Made by a program: the position numbers and the translations under genes. Source: an uncultured Prevotella sp. (GTDB lineage: Bacteria > Bacteroidota > Bacteroidia > Bacteroidales > Bacteroidaceae). From it: a stretch of 64,000 nt of DNA. The notes beneath the pieces are model-generated. The model did no database searches. It saw only the letters and a program-made list of their open reading frames with translations, and had not been told where the DNA came from. Positions 26,131 to 35,129 of the stretch are shown in pieces. The stretch is taken from assembly GCA_938028745.1 (NCBI GenBank), contig CALIZL010000039.1:1-64000 (forward strand). Reading direction: 5' to 3'. Every line of letters begins with the position of its first letter. The first letter of the stretch is position 1.

Positions 26131-26131
26131 C

Positions 26132-26800
26132 AAAATCTTAAATCCCTATCTTTTATTTTACAACACCGCTCTGATTTTCGCTCCGTTCTAGCGAAAATAT
26201 AGGCCAAAAAGTAGGTAAATCTCCGCTATTTCTAACCTTTCATGGCTTTCCTTTTGTCTCTTTTTAAGAGCAGAACCTGCATTTTGCACCATTTAGCCTT
26301 TCTAGTTTGGTTGCCAACTCGTATTTTTTCAACTCCGAATACCCACTTTTTGCCCCTAAAAACCCACTTTTTAACGACCATTTTGCCCCTTTTAGCCATA
26401 TTTTTCATGGTTCTAAAAGGTTTTGTTTATACTATTATGGTGGATATTTATGCTTTTCGCACGGCGTTTTGCACCATATTAGACTGCATTTAGCACCAAA
26501 ACGCATTGCATTTAGCACCAAAACACCTTGCATTTAGCGGCAAAACGCACGGCATTTAGCACCAAAACGCAGGCTATTTAGCACCAAAACGCACTGCATT
26601 TAGCAGCAAATAGCCCCAATTGCGGTACAAATGGCGGTTCTTAAACATAAATATTCATTTCATCATATTCACAGACTAACCTCTTTTTGCCTTAAAACCA
26701 ACCTTCGCGAGAATCGTTTTTTTTGCGGCAAGGTGAGCGATTGGTGGATAAAAATGGCACTCTTAATGTTAAAATTCTCACTAAAAACTAGACAAAACCA
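26132..26800 (+). repeat. 660-bp dispersed element, copy B
   Basis: Very similar to copy D (53951-54614, opposite strand). The left end has TTTTACAA, then hairpin TTTTCGC/GCGAAAA (26175-26197). The middle has CTAGTTTGGTTGCCAACTCG and GCTTTTCGCACGGCGTTTTG. A 22-nt array of six units on GCATTTAGCACCAAAACGCA covers 26486-26605. Near the right end is CGCGAGAATCG, and the end is CTAAAAACTAGACAAAAC. An 83-codon frame (26242-26493) inside it is discussed under findings. Confidence 0.88.
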
Positions 26801-27104
26801 ATTATATCGCAAACACGCGCGAGTAGGCAACGACACCGAAAACCTGTACGCCTACTACCCTTTTGACAACTTCCTAATTTCATAGCCTGTGGGCAACTCC
26901 CCCGAAAGCACGTACGCCTGCAACCGACAGCGCAAGCGGTTGCAGGGCATGCGGTTTACAAACAACGGAAACAGCATCATGAAAACGCAGAAGTAATCGG
27001 CCATTGACGAGCGGTTTTCAAAATGGCATGCACAACATGTATCACCCCATCCTCGCCTTTGAAGAGGGATTGGAGGCGAGCCAGTATTTTATTTCTCCCA
27101 ACAT
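26801..27104. other. Gene-free region before the AspT-like gene
   Basis: No gene seen. CCTGCAACCG (26917-26926) and CGGTTGCAGG (26937-26946) form a perfect 10-bp stem with a 10-nt loop but no T-tract. Confidence 0.5.
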
Positions 27105-27135
27105 TTTGCCAATCCCCACCTTTGCACTACCTTTG
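27105..27135 (+). promoter_or_regulatory. Promoter of AspT-like transporter gene
   Basis: TTTG (27105-27108), a 19-nt spacer and TACCTTTG (27128-27135) are a near-perfect Bacteroidetes promoter, 26 nt before the ATG. Confidence 0.85.
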
Positions 27136-27161
27136 CAAGGAATATCAAAATAAATATAACA

Positions 27162-28826
27162 ATGGATTGGATTAACGGCCTGTTCACTGTACATTCAGCC
27201 ATTCAGACCGTGGTTGTGCTGTCGCTGATATGCTATGTAGGCCTAATTCTGGGTAAGATACACGTCAAGGGCATTTCGCTTGGCGTGGCTTTCGTCTTCT
27301 TTATCGGCATCATTGCCGGTCATTGGGGGTTAGACATCGACCCCACCGTGCTACAATATGCCGAGGCCTTTGGTTTGGTGCTCTTCGTTTACACGCTGGG
27401 ATTGCACGTTGGCCCCAACTTCTTCGGGTCGTTACGCAAAGAAGGCATCTCGCTCAACCTGTGGGGATTTGCCGTCATTGCCGTGGGAACCATCCTCGCA
27501 CTGGTGCTTTCGGAAGTAACCAACGTGCCAATGCAAACGATGGTAGGCATACTTTCGGGTGCTGTTACCAACACGCCAGCCCTTGGAGCCGCCCAGCAGG
27601 CACTCGAAAACTTCGGGTTCTCCACGCGTAGTGCCGCGCTTGGCTGTGCCGTGGCCTATCCCTTGGGGGTTCTGGGTGTTATCTTCGCCATGATATTCCT
27701 CCGCAAATTCTTCGTTAAACCCGAAGACCTGGTGCCTCATTCGCCGCAAGACGAAGACCATACTTATGTGGCGCAATACGAAGTTGTGAACCAAGCTATC
27801 CACGGAAAAACACTGGCCGAGATTTCACAAATGGCACATATCCGCTTTATCGTATCGCGAATATGGCGCAACGAGCAGGTTATCGTACCCGTTTCTACCA
27901 CAAAACTGAAACTAGGAGACAACGTTCTTGTGGTTACAACCGACGATGAAGTGGGCGGAATGGAGCTGTTGTTGGGGAAGAAAGTGGACAAGGATTGGAA
28001 CAAAGACAAGATAGACTGGAACCACATCGACAAGAAAGTGGAGTCGAAGGTGGTGGTCATCACCCGTCCGATGCTCAATGGTAAGAAACTTGGTTCGCTG
28101 CAACTGCGCAACACCTATGGGGTGAACGTCAGCCGTGTTACGCGTGGCGACACCAAACTTCTCGGCACAAACGACCTGCGCTTGCAATATGGCGACCGCG
28201 TTACGGTGGTTGGCGAACACGATGCGCTTGAAAACGTGGAGCATTATCTTGGCAACGCCGTACAAACGCTTAACGAACCCAACCTCGGTGCCATCTTCCT
28301 GGGCATGCTTTTGGGTCTTGCCTTGGGCACCATCCCCGTCATGTTGCCCGGCATGAGTGCCCCCGTACGCATGGGATTGGCAGGTGGCCCCATCGTGATG
28401 GGCATACTTGTGGGCAGCATTGGCCCACGTTTCCGCCTTGTTTCGTACACAACGCGTAGTGCATCGCTCATGCTCCGTCAGTTGGGTTTATCGCTCTATC
28501 TGGCCTGTTTGGGCTTAGATGCAGGTCAAGACTTCTTTAAAACGGTGATACGCCCTGAGGGATTGCTATGGGTGGGGCTTGGTTTTATACTCACGGTGGT
28601 ACCTGTTCTGCTGGTGGGCTATATCGCCTTGCGCACTAAGCGACTCGACTTCGGCTCCATTTGCGGCATTCTTTGTGGTTCGATGGCCAACCCAATGGCA
28701 CTTACTTACGCTAGCGAAACGCTCGAAGGCGACACACCTGCCGTTACTTACGCCACCGTTTATCCCCTCGGCATGTTTCTGCGCGTGATTATCGTGCAAG
28801 TAATGGTGATGTTTTTCTTGGGATAA
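27162..28826 (+). CDS. AspT/YidE-family membrane transporter with RCK_C domains
   Basis: A 554-aa inner membrane protein of the aspartate:alanine exchanger (AAE) type. Hydrophobic halves (about 1-185 and 375-554) flank a soluble middle with two TrkA-C/RCK_C domains: GKTLAEISQMAHIRFIVSRI and GKKLGSLQLRNTYGVNVSRV. The repeated GAVTNTPALGAAQQ and GSMANPMALTY segments are the duplicated family signature. Family members exchange amino acids or dicarboxylates; most, including E. coli YidE and YbjL, have no proven substrate. It is a single-gene unit with a strong promoter. Confidence 0.88.
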   Translation: MDWINGLFTVHSAIQTVVVLSLICYVGLILGKIHVKGISLGVAFVFFIGIIAGHWGLDIDPTVLQYAEAFGLVLFVYTLGLHVGPNFFGSLRKEGISLNLWGFAVIAVGTILALVLSEVTNVPMQTMVGILSGAVTNTPALGAAQQALENFGFSTRSAALGCAVAYPLGVLGVIFAMIFLRKFFVKPEDLVPHSPQDEDHTYVAQYEVVNQAIHGKTLAEISQMAHIRFIVSRIWRNEQVIVPVSTTKLKLGDNVLVVTTDDEVGGMELLLGKKVDKDWNKDKIDWNHIDKKVESKVVVITRPMLNGKKLGSLQLRNTYGVNVSRVTRGDTKLLGTNDLRLQYGDRVTVVGEHDALENVEHYLGNAVQTLNEPNLGAIFLGMLLGLALGTIPVMLPGMSAPVRMGLAGGPIVMGILVGSIGPRFRLVSYTTRSASLMLRQLGLSLYLACLGLDAGQDFFKTVIRPEGLLWVGLGFILTVVPVLLVGYIALRTKRLDFGSICGILCGSMANPMALTYASETLEGDTPAVTYATVYPLGMFLRVIIVQVMVMFFLG

Positions 28827-28828
28827 TG

Positions 28829-29041
28829 GTGTTGAGGAGTTAAGGAGTTAAGGAGTTATGGAGTTAAGCCAAATGCTTGGTTGCAGAGTGGATGGCAATC
28901 GTTGATGAGGAGTTAAAAGCTAAGGAGTTATGGAGTTAAGAAATTAAGCCAAATGCTTGGTTGCAGAGAGAACGACAATCCTTGCCAACTAACAAGGCAT
29001 ATTACTCCCCTCTCCCCTTGGAGAGGGGTTGGGGGTGAGGC
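28829..29041 (+). repeat. GAGTTAAG array with CCCCTCTCC element, copy 2
   Basis: GAGTTAAG octamers, then GCCAAATGCTTGGTTGCAGAG twice, ACTAACAAGGCATATTACTC and a CCCCTCTCC/GGAGAGGGG stem with GGGGGTGAGG. The same block order recurs at 41656-41853. A further GTTGGGGGTGAGGCTTT follows at 29066. The stem could terminate the converging genes on either side. Confidence 0.8.
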
Positions 29042-29082
29042 TTTTCTACCCTCCCTCTTTGTTGAGGGTTGGGGGTGAGGCT

Positions 29083-30723
29083 TTACTCTCCACCCCCTTT
29101 GGAGATAGCCTGTGGGTGAGGCCACTTATCATCTTCCACCCTCAATCCCAGCTTTTCAACCTCAATTACTTCGGCATGCAGGTACATGCGGTCGGCCTTT
29201 CGCCCGTAAAGAGGGTCGCCAAGGATGGGCAAGTTTAGGCCATCGGGGTGCGCGCAGTGTACGCGAAGTTGATGCGTGCGCCCAGTTAGCGGATAAAGCG
29301 CCACGAGGGTGCGCCCCTCTTCGTGCCCAATCACCTCGTACCGCGTAACGGCTGGCTTGCCATTTAGCCAGTCTACCATCTGCCGCGGACGGTCTAAGTA
29401 GTTGCTATTTAAGGGTAATGATATTTCGCCCTGCTGCTTTTCGGGCGGCAACAAGCCGTCTAGCACCGCCACATAGCGTTTCTTTACCTCGTGATTTTCA
29501 AAGGCCAACTGCAATGTTCGGTGCATATCCTTGGTCTTTGCGATGAGCATCAGCCCCGATGTGTCTTGGTCTAGTCGATGAACAACAAGGGGCGAGTCGG
29601 CATCTGGGTAGCGTTCGCGCATCAATTGGGCAACCGACGTGCCGCCATCTCTGCCAGGAACACTCAACATGCCATGCGGTTTGCTCACCACCACCAAGCC
29701 CTCGTCTTCGTAAACCACACGTAGGGCTTCGCGGTCTACGGGCTTTTGCGGTACGCACGCCACATCCAAGCCCTGCAACATAAAGCCTAATGTTGGCCCA
29801 CATTTGCCCGGACAGGCAGGATAGAACGCACCTTCGCGCCTTATCTCGGTTTTGGGCGACCGCCCCAACCAAAACTCGGCCATGCTAAGCGGACGATAAC
29901 CCATAACGAAAGCATGCTGCAACAGCTTTGGTGCACAACATTCGCCCGTGCCGGCAGGTGGTGTTCGTTGGGGTGTTGGAGCGAAAATGTCGAGCAAGTT
30001 GCGGCGTTCGCCGCGCGCATTAAGCATTTCAAACTGTTGGAAAAGCCAGCGTTGCAGTGTGTCTGATAGGCGTTTGCGCTTGGTTTTTAAGTCTGTCATC
30101 GCCTTCTCCTGCACATTCAGTTCGGCCTGCAAGCATTCAATTCGGGCCTTAATCCGCTGTTTCAGCCGGCGCAATTCCGCCTTTTGAAACTGACTTTCGG
30201 CCACCATCGCCGCTTGTTCTTCGGCTGTTGCGCCCCGTCTGCGCTTGTTTTCGCGTTCTTTTTTGGCCTCAGCCATCACCGTTCGGTAAGCGTTAAGTTC
30301 CGTTTCTGCCGTTTCTTGTTCGTTGGCAATGCGCGTTTTCAGCTCGTTAAGCAGCGGGTTACGCTCCATTTCGCTTAATCGTGCGTTAATTTCGCTTATC
30401 TCGCGTTCGTGTATTTTGAAGTAACCATCGGGCTGCAAGTAGTCGAACACGGGCGGAACAAAGCCTTCCCACGTGGCCTTACCGCCTAATTGCCCCGAGA
30501 ATGCGGCCAAATAGCCCAACTCTGTGCCGTGGGGCGTGGGGTGTTCAACCACCAATACGCCGAACATCTTGCCCTGTGCCACCTCTTCGCGCCACGTTTC
30601 GTGCTGGGCAACAAGTCCCTTTACCTGCTCGGCAGCCATTAGGCACAGCGCATCGGGCTCGTAAAAGAAGGGATTGTTCATCTTTTCGGGCCTCGGAAGA
30701 GTGGTATGTAGGGGATGGAACAT
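29083..30723 (-). CDS. RluA-family RNA pseudouridine synthase, long form
   Basis: A 546-aa protein. The first 340 residues are a Bacteroidetes-type extension with a coiled-coil rich in Glu, Arg and Lys (about 110-240) and a Cys-containing YPACPGKCGPTLG segment. The C-terminal 200 residues are the catalytic domain: VVSKPHGMLSVPGR and HRLDQDTSGLMLIAK, whose Asp is the catalytic residue, then RTHQLRVHCAHP. It converts uridine to pseudouridine in rRNA or tRNA; the target site is unknown. The start at 30723 keeps the N-terminal block FHPLHTTLPRPEK that seems to belong to the family. The last ten residues run into repeat DNA and look degenerate. Confidence 0.85.
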   Translation of the reverse strand: MFHPLHTTLPRPEKMNNPFFYEPDALCLMAAEQVKGLVAQHETWREEVAQGKMFGVLVVEHPTPHGTELGYLAAFSGQLGGKATWEGFVPPVFDYLQPDGYFKIHEREISEINARLSEMERNPLLNELKTRIANEQETAETELNAYRTVMAEAKKERENKRRRGATAEEQAAMVAESQFQKAELRRLKQRIKARIECLQAELNVQEKAMTDLKTKRKRLSDTLQRWLFQQFEMLNARGERRNLLDIFAPTPQRTPPAGTGECCAPKLLQHAFVMGYRPLSMAEFWLGRSPKTEIRREGAFYPACPGKCGPTLGFMLQGLDVACVPQKPVDREALRVVYEDEGLVVVSKPHGMLSVPGRDGGTSVAQLMRERYPDADSPLVVHRLDQDTSGLMLIAKTKDMHRTLQLAFENHEVKKRYVAVLDGLLPPEKQQGEISLPLNSNYLDRPRQMVDWLNGKPAVTRYEVIGHEEGRTLVALYPLTGRTHQLRVHCAHPDGLNLPILGDPLYGRKADRMYLHAEVIEVEKLGLRVEDDKWPHPQAISKGGGE

Positions 30724-30778
30724 GATGTGGCGGAATGGTAAATAGTGTGAAAACCCATTGCCGGGGCAGGGCTTGGTG

Positions 30779-30809
30779 TTGCAAAGTTAATCAAAAAAAC
30801 GTACTTTTG
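30779..30809 (+). promoter_or_regulatory. Divergent promoter pair (glycosidase and RluA-type gene)
   Basis: Plus strand: TTG (30779-30781), a 20-nt spacer and TACTTTTG (30802-30809). Minus strand: TAACTTTG at 30789-30782 serves the RluA-type gene. The two overlap, so transcription in one direction may limit the other. Confidence 0.6.
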
Positions 30810-30950
30810 CCCACATCGTAAAACGAAAAAGGAATGAAGACAGACATGCAAAAGATGCGCAACGGCGAACTTTATCGCTTTGATGGTGAAGAAAGCTCAC
30901 CAATTTGCCCACCACAACAACCACATCTGCCAACGATTAACAACCATATT

Positions 30951-31817
30951 ATGCGAAATAAGTTTTTTATTGGTCTGCTTTTGGGGCTATTCCTGCCCCT
31001 CCACCTTGTGTCCCAAACTCGCGAAGACGTTGTGGCCATCAACACAGCGATGTGGGAAACGAAGAAGATTAGCGAGAATATAGAGGTGCGACAGATGCGT
31101 TGGCCTTTGCTATACGGCTGTGCCCAAACCGTTACTGTGGCCGAAATAACGCCCAAACGCGGCCTAGTGTTCGACATTGCGGTTGCAGATGGCGGTGCCA
31201 CAGTGGGCGAAATGGCGCGCCGCACCAAGGCTTTGGCAGCCATCAACGGTTCGTATTTCGACATACATAAGCGTTCGGCCATCACCTACTTACGCCAAGG
31301 GCGCACCGTTATCGACACAACAACCACGGCCGAACTGGCCCTTCGCGTAACGGGAGCTATCCGAACGCACGGCCGAAAGCTCCACATCATGCCCTGGAAC
31401 AAGGCAATCGAGCAGCGTTACCGTTGTCGACACGGGTCTACATTGGCCTCTGGGCATCTACTTCTCTATCGCGGCAAGGACGTTTCGTTGCGTAGCAGCA
31501 GCATGGGGTTCATCGTTAAAAAGCATCCACGCACGGCCATCGCCCTCACTTCGCGCGGAACGGTGCTTTTCGTCACCGTAGACGGACGGCATCCGGGTTA
31601 TGCTGGCGGTATGAACCTTATCGAACTGCGCCACTTTTTGCAACAGTTGGGCTGCACCGATGCCCTTAATCTAGACGGCGGAGGTTCCACCACGCTCTGG
31701 GCAAAAGGGTATAATGCCAATGGCATTGCCAACTATCCCTGCGACAATCGCAAGTTCGACCACGACGGAGAGCGCAAAGTAGCCAATGCGGTGGTGGTGA
31801 TGAAGAGGGCGAAGTGA
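30951..31817 (+). CDS. Phosphodiester glycosidase (NAGPA/DUF2233 domain) protein
   Basis: A 288-aa exported protein with a signal peptide (LLLGLFLPLHLVSQ) and an NAGPA-type domain. Recognised parts are AAINGSYFDIH and LNLDGGGSTTLW, the conserved core of phosphodiester glycosidases, which in animals uncover mannose-6-phosphate and in bacteria act on capsule or teichoic-type phosphodiesters. The ATG at 30951 is chosen because it begins the signal peptide. An upstream ATG at 30834, just after the promoter, would add 39 residues and hide the signal; a 140-nt leader is the alternative reading. The substrate here is unknown. Confidence 0.82.
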   Translation: MRNKFFIGLLLGLFLPLHLVSQTREDVVAINTAMWETKKISENIEVRQMRWPLLYGCAQTVTVAEITPKRGLVFDIAVADGGATVGEMARRTKALAAINGSYFDIHKRSAITYLRQGRTVIDTTTTAELALRVTGAIRTHGRKLHIMPWNKAIEQRYRCRHGSTLASGHLLLYRGKDVSLRSSSMGFIVKKHPRTAIALTSRGTVLFVTVDGRHPGYAGGMNLIELRHFLQQLGCTDALNLDGGGSTTLWAKGYNANGIANYPCDNRKFDHDGERKVANAVVVMKRAK

Positions 31818-31931
31818 GGGATGTGAGACATCCAACCATGCGCATTCTACTTTTCGACAACGATAAAATGAGAATGCGTATGCTTTTGTTAAAACCATTC
31901 CTTTAATCGCGTTCGTTTCGCATTTTATGCT

Positions 31932-31939
31932 TAACTTTG
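31932..31939 (+). promoter_or_regulatory. -7 box of the ATPase-DUF4276 pair
   Basis: TAACTTTG fits TAnnTTTG, about 107 nt before the ATPase ATG. The -33 region has only a weak TTCG. Confidence 0.4.
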
Positions 31940-32045
31940 TCACTAGTCTTGGGCTTTACAAACTTAACAGCACAGCATTCGCGGGCGATAATCCGCACTT
32001 GCACCATGCTGTATCCACCCAAAAACACGTAACAAGCAATAATAT

Positions 32046-33116
32046 ATGGACTACATCGAAATAAATGGATACAAGTCTATCAAGTCGGCCAAGATAGATA
32101 TAGCCCCTATCAACATCCTAATAGGTGCTAACGGTAGCGGCAAAAGCAACTTCGTTTCTTTCTTCGAGTTGCTTCACAGACTGTGCGGACGCGTATTAAG
32201 CGAATACGTGGCCTTAAAAGGGGGCGAAGACAAGATACTTTTTCAAGGCCGAAAAACAACCGAAAAATTCTCATTCCATATTGAATTTGACGGTGGCCAA
32301 AATGGCTATGCGGCTGAATTGACGGCAGGCAACGATGGTTTTGTATTCACCGACGAGCAACTATACTATAAGGGCAAGCCAAAAGACATTACCCATCATG
32401 GCAAAGAAGCAAACCTTAGCCTTAGCGATAACCTCAGAGCACCATACATATTGGGGTACATGGCTAAGTTTAGAAAATACCATTTCCACGATACCAGTGC
32501 CAATTCGCCATTCACAAAATACAGCAATACATCAACAGACACTGCCTTTCTATATGCCAATGGTGGCAATCTTGCGGCTTTTCTCTACAAGATACGTAGC
32601 GAACAGTCATTGGTGTACAACAGAATTGTAGCCTGTATCAAGTCGGTTGCCCCTTATTTCTCGGACTTCTACCTAGAACCCAATGAAGAAAACAACCTAA
32701 GACTGCTTTGGCAAGACAAGTTTAGCGACATGACTTACGGCGCAACCGACCTCTCTGACGGCACCTTACGCTTCATCGCTTTGGCCACATTGTTCTTACA
32801 ACCCAATCTTCCCGCCACCATTATTATAGACGAACCCGAACTGGGACTACATCCCTTTGCCATCGCTAAGTTGGCAGGGATGATCAAATCTGCATCGAAA
32901 CGCAATTGCCAAGTGATTGTTGCCACGCAGTCGGCCGACCTAATAGCACATTTCGAGCCATCAGATATCATCACCGTAGACCAAGTTGGCGGTGAAACAC
33001 GCTTCACACGACAAAGCGAAGAGATGCTAAAAGCATGGCTCGAAGAGAATTATACGATAGACGAACTATGGAAACGCAACATGATAGAGGGCGGACAGCC
33101 CAACTACGAGGGATGA
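32046..33116 (+). CDS. AAA/ABC-type ATPase of the OLD-like/SMC-like group
   Basis: A 356-aa protein with an SMC/RecF-like head: Walker A GANGSGKS (27-34), signature DLSDGTLRF (about 235), Walker B TIIIDEPELGLHP (about 258-270) and VIVATQSADLI. This is the AAA_21/OLD-like class used in many anti-phage systems (OLD, Gabija, Septu, PARIS). The stop overlaps the start of the next gene as ATGA, so the two are translationally coupled. That partner has TOPRIM-like acidic motifs. It probably senses phage or damaged DNA and controls the partner; this is inferred from architecture. Its codon use looks more A/T-rich than its neighbours. Confidence 0.85.
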   Translation: MDYIEINGYKSIKSAKIDIAPINILIGANGSGKSNFVSFFELLHRLCGRVLSEYVALKGGEDKILFQGRKTTEKFSFHIEFDGGQNGYAAELTAGNDGFVFTDEQLYYKGKPKDITHHGKEANLSLSDNLRAPYILGYMAKFRKYHFHDTSANSPFTKYSNTSTDTAFLYANGGNLAAFLYKIRSEQSLVYNRIVACIKSVAPYFSDFYLEPNEENNLRLLWQDKFSDMTYGATDLSDGTLRFIALATLFLQPNLPATIIIDEPELGLHPFAIAKLAGMIKSASKRNCQVIVATQSADLIAHFEPSDIITVDQVGGETRFTRQSEEMLKAWLEENYTIDELWKRNMIEGGQPNYEG

Positions 33117-33796
33117 ATAGGATTATAATTATTTGTGAAGGGCAAACCGAACAAGAGTTCTGCAACACCCTGCTACAGCCACATTTCAGCGCGCACGGCA
33201 TCACACTACAAGCCCCATTGATTAAGAAAACGATGGGTGGAATAGCCAATTGGAACGTGTTGAAACGTGAAATAGAAACCTATCTGCGCCGAGAAAAAGA
33301 CGTTTTGGTCACTACATTGATTGATTACTATGGCATTAAGGATAGTCACGGCTTTCCATTGTGGGCTGAAAAACAAGCAATTGCCGACAAAAACCAACGC
33401 CTTGACGAACTTGAAGCAGCCATGCTAGCCGATGTGGACGAAAACTTGCGCCCACATTTTGTGCCTTATCTGCAACTACATGAGTTCGAAGGCTTGCTGT
33501 TTAACGACATTCAAGTGTTCTATAAACAAGTACCTAAGAACGAACTAGTGGGAGAAACTGAACTTAAACAAACGTTTGCAGACTTCGATAATCCCGAAAT
33601 GATTAACGATGGTGTTGAAACATCTCCCTCACACAGACTCGAACGCATCATCAGTGGTTACGAGAAAGTGGTTTACGGATGCTGTTTGGCAGAAGCTATT
33701 GGCCTTGACAAGATGAGGCAAAAGTCGCCAAGGTTTGACAATTGGTTGAAAAGACTTGAAACAAATTTTGCCATAACAAAGCCGAATAATCCATAA
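33113..33796 (+). CDS. DUF4276-type (TOPRIM-like) partner protein
   Basis: A 227-aa protein beginning MNRIIIICEGQTEQEF, then TLIDYYG, LQLHEFEGLLFND and ISGYEKVVYG, which together match DUF4276. EGxTE plus later acidic residues resemble the metal-binding scheme of TOPRIM nucleases, as in DUF4435 and RloB partners of OLD-like ATPases. It overlaps the ATPase gene by 4 nt (ATGA), so the two proteins are probably made together and interact. The likely role is nuclease effector of an anti-phage pair; that is an inference. Length is complete. Confidence 0.78.
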   Translation: MNRIIIICEGQTEQEFCNTLLQPHFSAHGITLQAPLIKKTMGGIANWNVLKREIETYLRREKDVLVTTLIDYYGIKDSHGFPLWAEKQAIADKNQRLDELEAAMLADVDENLRPHFVPYLQLHEFEGLLFNDIQVFYKQVPKNELVGETELKQTFADFDNPEMINDGVETSPSHRLERIISGYEKVVYGCCLAEAIGLDKMRQKSPRFDNWLKRLETNFAITKPNNP

Positions 33797-33929
33797 AGCA
33801 ACAATGTGCACCTAGTGAACAAGGTAAGTTAACCATTTCATCAATGTGCATAGCCTACCACTCACCCTACAATAGCTGCGTTTGTCCAAACCATTTTCGG
33901 TTCTTACCCCCACAAAATCCCTTAGTCCT

Positions 33930-34949
33930 TTACAACGCCTTAGCAATAAGATAGCCGCCACCCAGCAGCCAACAATATAGCAGGGCGGCAAGGAGGAAGG
34001 GCTTGGCGCCAGCCTTTTTAAACTTGTCGATGCTGGTTTCGGCACCCAAAGCGGTCATCGCCATTGTGAGAAGAAAGGTATCGAAGGTGTTAATGGCATC
34101 GTTAACAGCGGGAGAAAAGAGGTTTAGCGAGTTGAAACCAATAACCACCAAGAACAAAACGGCAAACCAAGGGATGGTTATCCCCTTGCGTTTTGTTTGC
34201 GTTTCGGCATCGCCCTGCTTGCCGTGTGCCACAAACCAGCTCACCACAAGCAACACGGGAACCAACATCATCACCCTAATCATCTTTACAATGATGGCTA
34301 TATCAGACACGCCTTTGCCCATTGCGTTGCCAGCACCCACCACATGAGCCACCTCGTGTACGGTGCTGCCCGTCATAATACCCATCGATTGGGGCGAGAG
34401 GTCTAGCACACCATTGCGATAAAGCACGGGATATAGAAACATGGAGAGTGTTCCGAAGATAACAACAGTAGACACGGCCACGGCTGTTTTGTAGGGTTTG
34501 GCATTGATTGCGCCCTCTGTTCCCAACACGGCAGCCGCCCCACAGATGCCTGCGCCCACCGAAGTAAGCAGCGTTATGCTGCGGTCGAGTTTCAAAATGC
34601 GGCCGATAAGCAACCCTCCGCCAATGGTTACGCACACCACAATGGCGTCAACCACAATGGCAGACAGTCCTACGGCTGTTACATCTTGTAGCGTTAATCG
34701 GAAACCATACAGCACAATACCCACTCTAAGCACCCTTTTGGCACAGAAAGTGATGCCTGGAACCCACGTCGGCGGCAGGTTATTGCGCAGACTGTTGGCA
34801 TAAATCATGCCCAATACGATGCCGATAATCATCGGACTAATAGAAAGATGCTTAGCCCAAGCCATGTCGCCAAGATAGAAAGCGGCAAGCGAAAAGAGGG
34901 CAATAAGCAAGATGCCGTGCAGCATACTGCTGCGTTGTTCGTTTAACAT
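33930..34949 (-). CDS. YeiH-family putative sulfate exporter
   Basis: A 339-aa inner membrane protein with about ten hydrophobic segments. SVGAGICGAAAVLGTEGAI and TGSTVHEVAHVVGAG are the family signatures (PF03601, YeiH). Members are called sulfate exporters from limited evidence, mainly in taurine degraders; the substrate here is unknown. The start at 34949 gives MLNEQRSS before the first membrane segment. Between this gene and the DUF3109 gene lies 180 bp of low-complexity octamer DNA. Confidence 0.85.
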   Translation of the reverse strand: MLNEQRSSMLHGILLIALFSLAAFYLGDMAWAKHLSISPMIIGIVLGMIYANSLRNNLPPTWVPGITFCAKRVLRVGIVLYGFRLTLQDVTAVGLSAIVVDAIVVCVTIGGGLLIGRILKLDRSITLLTSVGAGICGAAAVLGTEGAINAKPYKTAVAVSTVVIFGTLSMFLYPVLYRNGVLDLSPQSMGIMTGSTVHEVAHVVGAGNAMGKGVSDIAIIVKMIRVMMLVPVLLVVSWFVAHGKQGDAETQTKRKGITIPWFAVLFLVVIGFNSLNLFSPAVNDAINTFDTFLLTMAMTALGAETSIDKFKKAGAKPFLLAALLYCWLLGGGYLIAKAL

Positions 34950-34964
34950 TGTGTGAGTTTATTA

Positions 34965-35125
34965 GTTCTCTGAGTTTATAAGTTTATGAGTTTTTAGAGT
35001 TTTGGAGCTTATTAGTTTTTAGTTTATGGGTTTACTACTTTCTACTTACCACTTACAACTCTAACACTTTTTCCCTACTACATACAACTTACTACTTTAC
35101 TACTTACTCCTTATTACTTTTATAA
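34965..35125. repeat. Octamer-period low-complexity DNA (GAGTTTAT; TACTACTT)
   Basis: GAGTTTAT-type octamers at 34968-35035, then TACTACTTTCTACTTACC-type repeats. The second part resembles the outer ends of the radC repeats. No gene. Confidence 0.6.
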
Positions 35126-35129
35126 CTCC

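Noticed and set aside
25870..26202. 110-codon frame rich in Ser, Asn, Lys and Thr
   Set aside because: Entirely made of the AACTCA octamer array; no credible start or homologue.
26486..26605. CRISPR-like look of the 22-nt arrays
   Set aside because: Units adjoin without unique spacers, are degenerate, lie in four dispersed elements, and no cas gene is present.
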